Below are positions 1 to 5,792 of a stretch of 25,820 nt of DNA, one piece after another (the first letter of the stretch is position 1; every line of letters begins with the position of its first letter). Made by a program: the position numbers and the translations under genes. Source of the stretch: a virus; IMG/VR virus record IMGVR_UViG_3300027977_000178, positions 1 through 25,820 of that record. The stretch is one strand, 5' to 3'. A model generated the notes under the pieces. The model was not told the DNA's origin, searched no databases, and saw only the letters and a program-made list of their open reading frames with translations.

Positions 1-54
1 CAGGCCGCCGCCAACTTGGGCGTCACACAACTCACCTTTGAGGGGATCGCTTAA
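1..54 (+). CDS. 3' end of a gene entering from the left (partial)
   Basis: Frame 1 is open from the first base and ends at TAA 52-54, giving 17 residues that end in LTFEGIA. The piece is too short to assign. It could be the last codons of a host gene at the phage border or of another phage gene. The only support is the absence of a stop and a plausible composition. Confidence 0.3.
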   Translation, partial: QAAANLGVTQLTFEGIA

Positions 55-84
55 TCATGGACTGGTGAGTCTTGCCGCCCGGTG

Positions 85-213
85 TGAGGGAAAGACCGAA
101 ATAGAGTCGAGCAGGCCGAAATAGCCCGAAAGCCCGTGTTTATCGGCCCGTGTGGGCGTTCCGGTCGGCTGGCCGGGAGAATGTGCCGATCTGAGGGGAA
201 AAGGCCGAAAAAG
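85..213. repeat. Imperfect 20-22 bp direct repeats, candidate transposase-binding end sites
   Basis: TGAGGGAAAGACCGAAATAG at 85-104 recurs with small indels at 192-213 (core GGCCGAAAAAG). A third copy of the core, GGCCGAAATAG, lies at 114-124, 20 bases from the first core, and CCCGAAAG follows at 125-132. GCCCGTGT also occurs twice (132-139 and 146-153). The stretch 55-293 has no convincing gene. It lies at the outer edge of the phage genes, where Mu-like phages carry several transposase-binding sites of about 22 bp. The role is inferred. Confidence 0.35.
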
Positions 214-261
214 GGCCTTCTATCAATTTGTCGAGGGCGATTTCCTGCCCTTGGATCTCCG

Positions 262-292
262 GTGCAGGGTCTGTGCAGGGTGCCTGCATGGG
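262..292. repeat. 11-bp direct repeats with TGCAGG-GTG-CCTGCA palindrome
   Basis: GTGCAGGGT occurs at 262-270 and 273-281, followed by a degenerate third copy at 284-292, so the period is 11 bases (one helical turn). The second copy is half of a palindrome, TGCAGG-GTG-CCTGCA (274-288). A near-identical palindrome lies inside an early gene at 10785-10812. This suggests a protein-binding site, but no binder is known. Confidence 0.4.
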
Positions 293-293
293 G

Positions 294-785
294 TCAGAAT
301 AGCTCCTGCTGAGTCGCGGTTTTGACGGCGACCTTCTTCTTTTTGACGCGGGTGGAGTTGACCAGGCGGTTGAGGGCCGCGAGTTCGACCGTGGTGCGAT
401 CCTGGGCATCCGGGAGCTTTGCTACCTGCCTCTTTGACAGATTTTCGAGGGCTGAATCGACAATGAACCGGAGGCTCTTTCCCTCCTCGTAGTATTTCTC
501 GCCCTGGTGGGCCATGTGGTCCTGAACGGCCTTCAGGTAGTATCGGCAGAAGTATCCGATCCGGGCGGTATCGCCGTGGTGCATGATTCCCCGGAGGATA
601 TCGGTCAAGATGGCGTCGAGCCGGGCCTCTGGCAACCGAACTCCGCGCTCGTCGAGCCAGCGTGCCGGGGTCGTGATGGCGGTGATCAGGATGCTGTGCT
701 GCTGGTAAAACTCCTTCGGGGTGTCTGGATAGAACTGGTTTTTCAGCCGGTGGAGCCAGTTTTTGACGAGGGAATCGGCTGGCAT
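294..785 (-). CDS. Hypothetical phage protein, 163 aa
   Basis: Not recognised. The soluble, mostly helical protein starts MPADSLVKNWLHRLKNQF and ends in a very basic segment (residues 148-155, VKKKKVAV) followed by the tail QQELF. The open frame extends further upstream to 1037, but that extension is antisense to a better-looking small gene (823-1023), so the ATG at 783-785 is preferred. It is the last leftward gene before the repeat-rich edge of the element. The lysine-rich tail would suit nucleic-acid binding, which is only an inference. Confidence 0.55.
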   Translation of the reverse strand: MPADSLVKNWLHRLKNQFYPDTPKEFYQQHSILITAITTPARWLDERGVRLPEARLDAILTDILRGIMHHGDTARIGYFCRYYLKAVQDHMAHQGEKYYEEGKSLRFIVDSALENLSKRQVAKLPDAQDRTTVELAALNRLVNSTRVKKKKVAVKTATQQELF

Positions 786-822
786 ATCAGCTCGGATTGA
801 CGAAGGTGATAGGATTCCTTCC

Positions 823-1023
823 ATGCCAGACGTTGACTGGAAACATGCTCCGAAGAATGCCCGTTGGTGGGCGGTGGATAAAAACGGTGGAGCCCACTGG
901 TTTTGTGTCCCAGACGTGAAGCCGTTCACGGATTTCTGGTTTTCCGCAGAGCCCGTCCCAGCTCCGACATTCGGCTTTTCCGGGGACTGGAAAAAGAGCC
1001 TGGTCGAGAGGCATCTGAAGTAG
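823..1023 (+). CDS. Small Trp-rich phage-type protein, 66 aa
   Basis: The protein begins MPDVDWKHAPKNARWWAVDK and continues with GGAHWF. The pattern W-x-x-A-P-x-x-A-x-x-W-A-V-D-x-x-G is familiar from small uncharacterised phage proteins of unknown function. Six of its 66 residues are Trp. It stands on the plus strand between two leftward genes and ends 10 bases before the integrase stop, tail to tail with that gene. The start region has only a weak AGG (811-813) as a possible ribosome-binding site. The opposing leftward ORF could use a start on the same CATG (822-825). Confidence 0.55.
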   Translation: MPDVDWKHAPKNARWWAVDKNGGAHWFCVPDVKPFTDFWFSAEPVPAPTFGFSGDWKKSLVERHLK

Positions 1024-1033
1024 TTTCGCCATA

Positions 1034-2011
1034 TCAACCGATAGCGAGCTGCTGGCTCGTCAAAATATTGGGCCTCATCGGCGGCGGCGGGGCGAGATCC
1101 AGCGGAGACACGCCACGGGCCATGTCGCCGTGGAGATAGATCATCGTCGTCTCGACATGCTCGTGGCCGAGCAGGTCCTGGATTGTCCTAATGTCGTTCC
1201 CAGCGCGCAGAGCATGAGTGGCAAAAGCATGCCTCAGCGTGTGCGGGGTCACACGCTTTGTGATCCCGGCCGCCCGCACGGCCGCGCGCATTGCCTTCTG
1301 GACGCCCTCGGGAACCGCATGCCAGCGCCGCTGCTCCCGGATCGCCTGGCTGGGAAATAGAAACTGCCAGCGAAGCTCGCGCTCAGCAGCCTTGTATTTT
1401 TTCGCGAGTCTGCCCGGAAGCTCGACGATTCCAGCGCATGCGGCGAGATCCTGATCGTGCAGGGCCGCCCGCCACGCCACCTGGCGGCAGAGGTGAGGAA
1501 TGATGAGTTCAGGCATGAGGCAGAGCCTGTCCTTGTCGCCTTTCCCGCCGTGAATGCGGATCGTCCTGGCATCGAAGTCGAGATCCTGGACGCGGAGCTT
1601 GCAGGTTTCCTCGACCCGCAGCCCGGCCCCATACATGAGCGCCGCCATGAGGCGAGGTTGTCCACGAAGCCCGCAAAATATCCGCCCGAGTTCCTCCCGG
1701 CTCGGGATCGTGCGCAGGTGGAACTTCTCGCGCGGAGGTTTCGGCAGTCCGAGGTTGCTGATGTCCAGCTTGAGCACATGCCGGAAAACAAAAACGAGCG
1801 CGCAGAGAGCCTGCTTGCGGGAGACGGAAGAATAGGATTGTCGGTCCAGCGCGTGCATCCATTCTGAGACCATCGCGCCTGTCCACTGAGAAGCTGGTTT
1901 TTTCCCGGTCTCATTGAAAAACTTTCGCAGCCAAAATTCATACGTTGCCACCGTGCGCTTTTGCAGCTCGCGGCAGCTCGCCTGGACTCGGAATTGATCA
2001 ATGAGGCCCAT
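1034..2011 (-). CDS. Tyrosine recombinase of integron-integrase (IntI) type
   Basis: The 325-aa site-specific recombinase looks intact. An N-terminal SAM-like core-binding domain (about 1-90) is followed by the catalytic domain. The visible active-site set is R132 (GAGLRVEE), K157 (GGKGDKDR), H257 and R260 (HTLRH), H283 (LLGHEH) and the nucleophile Y292 (MIYLH). Between the Lys and the HxxR box lies an extra segment, KKYKAAERELRWQFLFPS (about 204-221). It matches the additional domain that marks integron integrases, and the C-terminal GVSPLD is also typical of IntI. No attC-like cassette array is seen beside it, so it is better called IntI-like than part of an integron. It lies downstream of the XRE regulator unit and probably shares its promoter. 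A tyrosine recombinase beside a DDE-transposing phage is unusual: it may serve resolution, inversion or a neighbouring element. Confidence 0.88.
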   Translation of the reverse strand: MGLIDQFRVQASCRELQKRTVATYEFWLRKFFNETGKKPASQWTGAMVSEWMHALDRQSYSSVSRKQALCALVFVFRHVLKLDISNLGLPKPPREKFHLRTIPSREELGRIFCGLRGQPRLMAALMYGAGLRVEETCKLRVQDLDFDARTIRIHGGKGDKDRLCLMPELIIPHLCRQVAWRAALHDQDLAACAGIVELPGRLAKKYKAAERELRWQFLFPSQAIREQRRWHAVPEGVQKAMRAAVRAAGITKRVTPHTLRHAFATHALRAGNDIRTIQDLLGHEHVETTMIYLHGDMARGVSPLDLAPPPPMRPNILTSQQLAIG

Positions 2012-2058
2012 GATTTAATCCGAACCGGGTTTGTTCAATACACTGTTGGCCAAATATA
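2012..2058. other. Integrase leader with small palindromes
   Basis: This short gap before the integrase start contains the inverted repeat GAAC-N7-GTTC (2022-2036), with AACCGGGTT inside it, and TTGGCCAA (2046-2053). In integrons the attI site with integrase-binding cores lies next to the intI start, so these are candidate recombinase-binding sites. No canonical GTTRRRY core with a partner was found. Confidence 0.25.
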
Positions 2059-2304
2059 TCAACGCCGTCGTCGTAGCAGGCTCGCCATGACGTTGAGCGC
2101 GGCAGCGTCCGGCATCCTGCCTTGCTCCCATCCCTCCACCGTGCGGCGAGAGACGTTGCAGGCATCCGCTAGATTTTGCGTGGACATGGACAGCTTTTCG
2201 CGGATGGCTTTGATGCCGGGTGCGTAGTCCATGACTTCCCCGCCATCCGCGAGGATGACGGGGACTCCGTAGCTGCTGGCCGAGTGGTCGGTTGTGACTC
2301 TCAT
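2059..2304 (-). CDS. XRE-type helix-turn-helix regulator, 81 aa
   Basis: The C-terminal half (about residues 34-75) carries a Cro/C1-type HTH: IREKLSMSTQNLADACNVSR followed by RTVEGWEQGRMPD. The first 30 residues are an extension of unknown role. XRE proteins bind palindromic operators as dimers. The unit's promoter holds two TACGC-N6-GCGTA palindromes, so autoregulation is likely. The gene begins 3 bases after the stop of the small upstream gene and is followed by the integrase, so it may also control integrase expression. It could alternatively be the antitoxin of a two-gene module with its neighbour, for which there is no direct evidence. Confidence 0.75.
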   Translation of the reverse strand: MRVTTDHSASSYGVPVILADGGEVMDYAPGIKAIREKLSMSTQNLADACNVSRRTVEGWEQGRMPDAAALNVMASLLRRRR

Positions 2305-2307
2305 GGC

Positions 2308-2547
2308 TCAGAGATTGTAGAGGGCTGCTGCCTCGTCCTCGGTCAGTGATCCTGTGCCCCAGAGGCTGCCATCCGCCTTGTATTCCGAGACCTCGATCCC
2401 GATGCCTTGCAGATCTCCGCCCCGCTTGGCAGCGCGGCGAGCTTTTGCCACCGCATTGAGCGCGGCGGAGAATTTGTTGTGAGTTGTCCCACGGCCACCG
2501 AGCTGATAAGCGACCGTGAATTTGCGTGTGAGAGTTTCGGTTGTCAT
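2308..2547 (-). CDS. Small hypothetical protein, 79 aa, first gene of the XRE unit
   Basis: Not recognised. The protein starts MTTETLTRKFTVAYQLGGRG and has a basic middle (KARRAAKRGG). An in-frame ATG at 2592 would add 15 residues, but the sequence before it (AAGGGG only two bases from the ATG) is poorly spaced, so the start at 2547 is preferred. The predicted promoter at 2612-2640 would give a leader of about 58 bases. It is translated just ahead of the XRE gene, and the pair looks like a small regulatory or toxin-antitoxin-like unit. The function is unknown. Confidence 0.55.
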   Translation of the reverse strand: MTTETLTRKFTVAYQLGGRGTTHNKFSAALNAVAKARRAAKRGGDLQGIGIEVSEYKADGSLWGTGSLTEDEAAALYNL

Positions 2548-2611
2548 TTTGTGTTTTTCTTTCTGATCTCGGGCGGGGCCGTTTGGCCTCATGTCCCCTT
2601 GATCTATTTAC

Positions 2612-2640
2612 ACAATACGCATTTCTGCGTAATCCGTCAA
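2612..2640 (-). promoter_or_regulatory. Sigma70-type promoter of the XRE/integrase unit
   Basis: Read leftward, -35 TTGACG (2640-2635) is followed by a 17-base spacer and -10 TATTGT (2617-2612). The region is strikingly AT-rich compared with its flanks. The first operator palindrome fills the spacer, as expected of a repressible promoter. Confidence 0.65.
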
Positions 2641-2665
2641 CATTTATTTTACGCTTTTTTGCGTA
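2616..2665. promoter_or_regulatory. Two TACGC-N6-GCGTA operator palindromes
   Basis: TACGCATTTCTGCGTA (2616-2631) and TACGCTTTTTTGCGTA (2650-2665) share both arms and the spacer length. Their centres are 34 bases apart, a little over three helical turns. The first overlaps the -10 and spacer of the leftward promoter, and the second lies just upstream of the -35. The XRE protein encoded downstream is the natural candidate ligand, by inference. The stretch 2666-2760 shows nothing else clear. Confidence 0.65.
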
Positions 2666-2760
2666 TATTTTTGAGCGGCCCCAAAAAGGCCAACAAGGCG
2701 AGTGAGCCAACACATGCCCGCCGGACACATCTTGGGGAGGAGCGGAGTCGAGCGCGGCGG

Positions 2761-3453
2761 TCATGTGTGGCTCCTCTCTGCGTTGGCCCGATTATCGCGG
2801 AGCCGTTCGACGGCGGCAGCGCAGTAGGGCTCGTGCATGTCGATGCCCACGGCGCGGATGCCGAGTTGCTGGCAGGCGATCAGTGACGATCCGCTGCCCA
2901 TGTAGGGGTCGAGGAGACTTTGCGGCTTGTTGGCCTTGCCGATGCACCACTCCATCAGTTGCACCGGCTTTTGCGTGGGGTGGACGCGTTTGATGGGGCC
3001 ACCTTCCTTTAAGCCATGCCACATCCACCGGAACATGCGCACGGCGCGGCGCAGGTTTGTCCAGGCGAGTTCTGCATCGGCGAAGGATAGGCCGTCGTTT
3101 TTCTTGTCCCACACCAGCCAGCATGTGGCACGGCGGAGTTGCTCGTAGTAATTGCCGCCCCAGATGATGGATTCCTTGCAGCTTGAGATGAGCATTTGCA
3201 GTTCCCACGGCTCCGGCTGCTTCGCGTCCCATTCGGCGGGTTCATACCGCGCCTTGCCTAACTTGCCCGTCTTGGCGATGTTGATGCCATACGGTGGGTC
3301 GGTGAGCAGCAGGTCGAACTTCGGCAGCGTTGGCACGATACGGCGGGAGTCCCCACAGAAGATCGTGATGAGACCGTCGTCGTAGTATGGAACCGGAAGA
3401 GGGCCAACAAGTGGCTGATGCGAACCGGGACCGCTGGGAAGGTTGTTTTGCAT
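2761..3453 (-). CDS. DNA methyltransferase, beta-type N6-adenine/N4-cytosine
   Basis: The 230-aa enzyme would transfer a methyl group from S-adenosylmethionine to an amino group in DNA. Motif IV (DPPY, 52-55) precedes motif X (HPTQKP, 158-163) and motif I (DPYMGSGS, 182-189), the order of the beta class. The length suits an orphan phage methyltransferase, and no restriction enzyme is beside it. It probably protects phage DNA or alters its regulation, the niche that mom fills in Mu. ATG 3453 is chosen: it lies 11 bases after the upstream stop. An upstream in-frame ATG at 3486 would overlap that gene by 22 bases. The start lacks a Shine-Dalgarno motif and lies in the loop of a 12-bp inverted repeat, which suggests translational control. 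The target sequence cannot be deduced. Confidence 0.88.
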   Translation of the reverse strand: MQNNLPSGPGSHQPLVGPLPVPYYDDGLITIFCGDSRRIVPTLPKFDLLLTDPPYGINIAKTGKLGKARYEPAEWDAKQPEPWELQMLISSCKESIIWGGNYYEQLRRATCWLVWDKKNDGLSFADAELAWTNLRRAVRMFRWMWHGLKEGGPIKRVHPTQKPVQLMEWCIGKANKPQSLLDPYMGSGSSLIACQQLGIRAVGIDMHEPYCAAAVERLRDNRANAERSHT

Positions 3454-3481
3454 GGCGGAGTCTATTATGAGCGGTCCCGGT
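3424..3481 (-). promoter_or_regulatory. 12-bp perfect stem enclosing the methyltransferase start codon
   Basis: ACCGGGACCGCT (3424-3435) is the exact reverse complement of AGCGGTCCCGGT (3470-3481). In the leftward mRNA these arms would form a GC-rich stem with a 34-base loop. The loop holds the stop codon of the upstream zinc-finger gene (3465-3467) and the methyltransferase ATG (3451-3453). Such a structure should hamper initiation unless opened by the upstream translating ribosome or by a protein. Confidence 0.7.
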
Positions 3482-3806
3482 CGCATAGCCCAGCGTTCGG
3501 CAAAACAACACCCAGACCGTCGCACGTCGCACAGTCGCCATGCTGGTTGAGTGCCGGGGTTGCCGCTCCGGGTTGGCAGTCGTGGCAGGCCGGGGCGCGG
3601 CGGCGCACCTCGAACCACACGCAGGCCGTCACGAATGCCGTGAGGGTGATTCCGTCACGCTCGCACAGGCGATTGACGGCGCGGAACAGCGCAGGGACTA
3701 CCCGCACAGAGAGTTGCCGCGAAGATTGCCGAACCATCGGATCGAGAGAACAGCTACCGCTGTTCTCTTTCGGTCCTCGCCCGCTTTCATACCGTTTTTC
3801 GATCAT
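3465..3806 (-). CDS. RHH-like protein with CxxC...CxxC zinc-finger tail, 113 aa
   Basis: Residues about 28-70 look like a ribbon-helix-helix fold (SRQLSVRVVPALFRAVNRLC onward). The C-terminal part has CHDC (74-77) and CATC (92-95), spaced like a zinc ribbon. The start overlaps the previous stop as ATGA (3803-3806). The gene ends within the stem-loop that encloses the next gene's start, 11 bases before the methyltransferase. In phage Mu the small zinc-finger protein Com is encoded immediately before mom and frees its blocked start site; a similar role is possible here but is inferred from layout only, as the protein does not visibly align with Com. It could equally be a DNA-binding transcription factor. 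Confidence 0.65.
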   Translation of the reverse strand: MIEKRYESGRGPKENSGSCSLDPMVRQSSRQLSVRVVPALFRAVNRLCERDGITLTAFVTACVWFEVRRRAPACHDCQPGAATPALNQHGDCATCDGLGVVLPNAGLCDRDRS

Positions 3807-4051
3807 AGTTTTTCCTCCGGTAGCTGCCTCTCATCCGCGCCGTTGGGCCGCCGTGGTGCGCATTTCTTTTTACGGCGCTTTTTGGATGGCTTTCTGCCAG
3901 CGCCTTTCCTTAATCCTCCGTGCGGAGTCGGGGCGATGCCCCTGACCCTACGCGCAGCTTGGATTGCCTGCTTGGTGACTCCGAATTTTCGCGCCAACTG
4001 GACATCCGTTTTCGTCCAGTCGGCGCGGTCGTAAGCATCCCGGTAGTTCAT
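3803..4051 (-). CDS. Small HTH protein with basic tail, 82 aa
   Basis: The protein starts MNYRDAYDRADWTKTDVQLA, and the region DVQLARKFGVTKQAIQAARR (about 15-34) reads as a helix-turn-helix of the 'which genes, in sequence order' sort seen in small phage DNA-binding proteins. The second half is very basic (GRKPSKKRRKKK). ATG 4049-4051 is preferred over the longer frame because it overlaps the previous stop as ATGA (4048-4051). Its own stop overlaps the next start in the same way. It probably binds DNA, with an unknown target. Confidence 0.65.
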   Translation of the reverse strand: MNYRDAYDRADWTKTDVQLARKFGVTKQAIQAARRVRGIAPTPHGGLRKGAGRKPSKKRRKKKCAPRRPNGADERQLPEEKL

Positions 4052-4329
4052 GCCTGGGAGAACCACGCGGCGGCGTTGAGGTTGAGGGTTTTCATCGCGG
4101 CGACCGTCTCTTCGGTCTTGGCGATGGCTTTTCCGCCGTTCTGCTTGACTCCACGGCGGCCACCCCACTGGCGACCGTTTTCGATGTCGGCCATGAGCCG
4201 ACCCTCTGCGTTTGTCACGAGGAGGATCGCTTTTTTCCGTGAGGTGGTAGCGGGTTGAGCCAGCAGGAAAGCGGCGGCGGATTTGTGGGCTGCGTATTTT
4301 TCTGAGCGTGTGTTGGTGTTGTTTTTCAT
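4048..4329 (-). CDS. Hypothetical protein, 93 aa, first gene of the methyltransferase unit
   Basis: Not recognised. The protein begins MKNNTNTRSEKYAAHKSAAA and has a basic, Gly-rich middle (GRQWGGRRGVKQNGGK). AAGGG lies just upstream of the ATG as a ribosome-binding site. A promoter is placed 10-38 bases upstream of the start. It leads a four-gene unit (this gene, HTH, RHH/zinc finger, methyltransferase) joined by ATGA overlaps. The composition suits nucleic-acid binding, which is inference only. Confidence 0.6.
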   Translation of the reverse strand: MKNNTNTRSEKYAAHKSAAAFLLAQPATTSRKKAILLVTNAEGRLMADIENGRQWGGRRGVKQNGGKAIAKTEETVAAMKTLNLNAAAWFSQA

Positions 4330-4338
4330 GACGCCCTT

Positions 4339-4367
4339 ACTTTATTCAAACCTTGTCTTGATTGCAA
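4339..4367 (-). promoter_or_regulatory. Promoter of the methyltransferase unit
   Basis: Read leftward, TTGCAA (4367-4362) is separated by 17 bases from TAAAGT (4344-4339), followed by an AAGGG ribosome-binding site and the ATG at 4329. The surrounding 4330-4400 is clearly richer in A and T than its flanks. It allows the methyltransferase unit to be expressed independently of the transposition operon. Confidence 0.55.
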
Positions 4368-4415
4368 GAACTATTTTCATCTTTTTTCGACGCTCTTTTC
4401 CGGCCTGCCCAACAA

Positions 4416-4517
4416 GCCGGTCCAGGAAATCGCTGGCCAGTGGGTGTTGAGATGGATGGTTGCGTCATATCAGCTTTCAAACGGAGGTTCCGCGAAAGCC
4501 AGCGATTTCTGACCGGC
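4416..4517. repeat. Long imperfect inverted repeat at the end of the transposition operon
   Basis: GAAATCGCTGGC (4426-4437) is matched by its exact reverse complement at 4498-4509. The match extends, after a 3-versus-1 base gap, through GCCGGTC (4416-4422) and GACCGGC (4511-4517). The arms enclose about 60 bases, with the right arm inside the last codons of the 4470-4661 gene. It may be an mRNA end or processing structure between two transcription units. No T-run follows, so it is not a standard terminator. Confidence 0.5.
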
Positions 4518-4661
4518 AGCGTTCGGCGGTTTTTTCTTCGAGAACCATGATCTCCTGCATAGGACGGATCGGCAGAACCAGCCGAACTCGGTCTGTATCA
4601 CGCGGTGGGCGCAGGAGGGACAGAGTCGGCGGGTCCATTCGCGGGAGGGTTTGCGATTCAT
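4470..4661 (-). CDS. Small zinc-ribbon-like protein, 63 aa
   Basis: The protein starts MNRKPSREWTRRLCPSCAHR. CPSC (14-17) followed by FGWFC and a further Cys suggests a small zinc ribbon. The start overlaps the previous stop as ATGA (4658-4661), making it the last gene of the long leftward operon. Its length is close to that of Mu Com, but it is not adjacent to the methyltransferase and the resemblance may be coincidental. It may help nucleic-acid or protein contacts. Confidence 0.6.
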   Translation of the reverse strand: MNRKPSREWTRRLCPSCAHRVIQTEFGWFCRSVLCRRSWFSKKKPPNAAGQKSLAFAEPPFES

Positions 4662-5011
4662 ACGAAAACCAGTTGGCCGGTGTGGAGTTCGCGGAACTCG
4701 GGGCGCTTGCCGGTGCGCTCGTTCCGCCAGGCATTGCGGCGTGCTCGCAGGGTGAGGTATCGGGAGATGCAGTGTTTACGGTCTTCTTTGTCGCACTCGA
4801 AAAATTCCTGCGTGGCTGCGAACCGGATGTGCTTGAACCCCTGGGTGGAGCTGCTCACACAGTTTAAGGACAGGAGGCCGGGCTTGCCGTTAGCTGAGCG
4901 CAGGCGGCGCTCGTTGACGCCAAAGCGCTCACAGATCTCCGCACCGCTGACCCAGCGCGGCTGGGTGCGGAGCCATAGGTCCATCTGTGTTGCGAGCGCG
5001 GCGGCATCCAT
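4658..5011 (-). CDS. Winged-helix-like hypothetical protein, 117 aa
   Basis: The N-terminal half contains ALATQMDLWLRTQPRWVSGA then EICERFGVNERRLRSANGKP, the shape of a winged helix-turn-helix with recognition helix at about residues 33-43. The C-terminal half is basic and holds C-x(5)-C features. It starts 3 bases after the previous stop and overlaps the next gene by four bases. A similar winged-helix pattern occurs in the 6842-7174 protein of the same operon. A DNA-binding role in early phage regulation or replication is likely, without a named function. Confidence 0.6.
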   Translation of the reverse strand: MDAAALATQMDLWLRTQPRWVSGAEICERFGVNERRLRSANGKPGLLSLNCVSSSTQGFKHIRFAATQEFFECDKEDRKHCISRYLTLRARRNAWRNERTGKRPEFRELHTGQLVFV

Positions 5012-5014
5012 AAT

Positions 5015-5749
5015 TCAGAACGGCTCGTCCTCCGGATCGGCGAAGTGGGCGACCTCGTTGATGATGATGTCGGCAGGAAGGCCGCGCGCGGGCGATGGCG
5101 CGGCCGTGGGAGGATTGACCGCGTGCATGCAGTAGCCAAGCGGCCGGGAGGGAGGCACAACAGGGATCGGACCTGTCACGGTGGCGGGCTTTATCCGCCG
5201 TGTTGTCATAGGCCGCTCCTCCTTTAGCGTGGTAGAGTCTTGTGCGGGGGAACTGAAAGATCTGCTGCCGCCGTCGAGCGTGTATTTGCGCCGGGGTTGC
5301 GCGGGTGCCTCGGTGCGGGTGTCGTGTCCAGTATGAGATCCGGCGCGGTTATGGATGGTGTTCCGGAACTTGATGAGTTGATCACCTGGTAGCCCGCACC
5401 AGTCGTTCGTTCCGAAGACATCGCGGGCGATGGCGGCAAGATATTCGTCGCTGAGCCCCGCTGCCCTGGCATCCTGCCGGATGCGCCACACCGAGTTTTC
5501 GCGATCCCGGTCTCTGACCTCCACCTCGTCGCACAAGTGAGCTGTAGCGGCCAGCCAGCGCGAGAAATCACGGTTCACGAAAGACTTCATGGACCGGGCG
5601 GTGCCATCCTCACTCTTGAGCCCGCACATGATGTGCGTGGCATAGCGGCGCTGGTCCTTTTTCGCGCTCGTCTCGTGAGCCCATCCCTGGCAGGCGAGGA
5701 TCTTCGCCCACGTCCGCCAGTATTTCTGTTCTTGTTTGGGAGTTAGCAT
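5015..5749 (-). CDS. Early phage protein, possibly GemA-like, 244 aa
   Basis: The protein starts MLTPKQEQKYWRTWAKILAC. A helical N-terminal domain (to about residue 140) ends in DQLIKFRNTIHNRAG. The remainder is Pro- and Thr-rich and probably disordered. The N-terminal W-x(2)-W region followed by a distal IKFRNT helix is reminiscent of uncharacterised proteins in the gemA position of Mu-like phages (Mu GemA, DUF1018). The resemblance is weak, and position in the early operon is the main reason for the suggestion. The last 80 residues could be a fused or rapidly changing tail. Confidence 0.55.
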   Translation of the reverse strand: MLTPKQEQKYWRTWAKILACQGWAHETSAKKDQRRYATHIMCGLKSEDGTARSMKSFVNRDFSRWLAATAHLCDEVEVRDRDRENSVWRIRQDARAAGLSDEYLAAIARDVFGTNDWCGLPGDQLIKFRNTIHNRAGSHTGHDTRTEAPAQPRRKYTLDGGSRSFSSPAQDSTTLKEERPMTTRRIKPATVTGPIPVVPPSRPLGYCMHAVNPPTAAPSPARGLPADIIINEVAHFADPEDEPF

Positions 5750-5764
5750 GGGGTGGAAAAATGC

Positions 5765-5792
5765 GAAATGTGGAATGTGGAATTAGGAATGA
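5765..5792. repeat. Period-7 micro-repeat, four units of the GGAATGT type
   Basis: Four consecutive heptamers run GAAATGT, GGAATGT, GGAATTA, GGAATGA without gaps. They lie between the 5015-5749 gene and the next gene and overlap that gene's last codons. A related run lies at 6824-6851. Confidence 0.7.

Noticed and set aside
1-2058. Integron with attI and attC cassettes next to the IntI-like gene
   Set aside because: No pair of GTTRRRY/RYYYAAC cores with an imperfect hairpin was found, so only an IntI-like recombinase is claimed.
2015-2764. 249-aa minus-strand frame across the XRE unit
   Set aside because: It runs through the promoter/operator region and overlaps two better genes in other frames. 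The product is His/Arg/Ser-rich nonsense.
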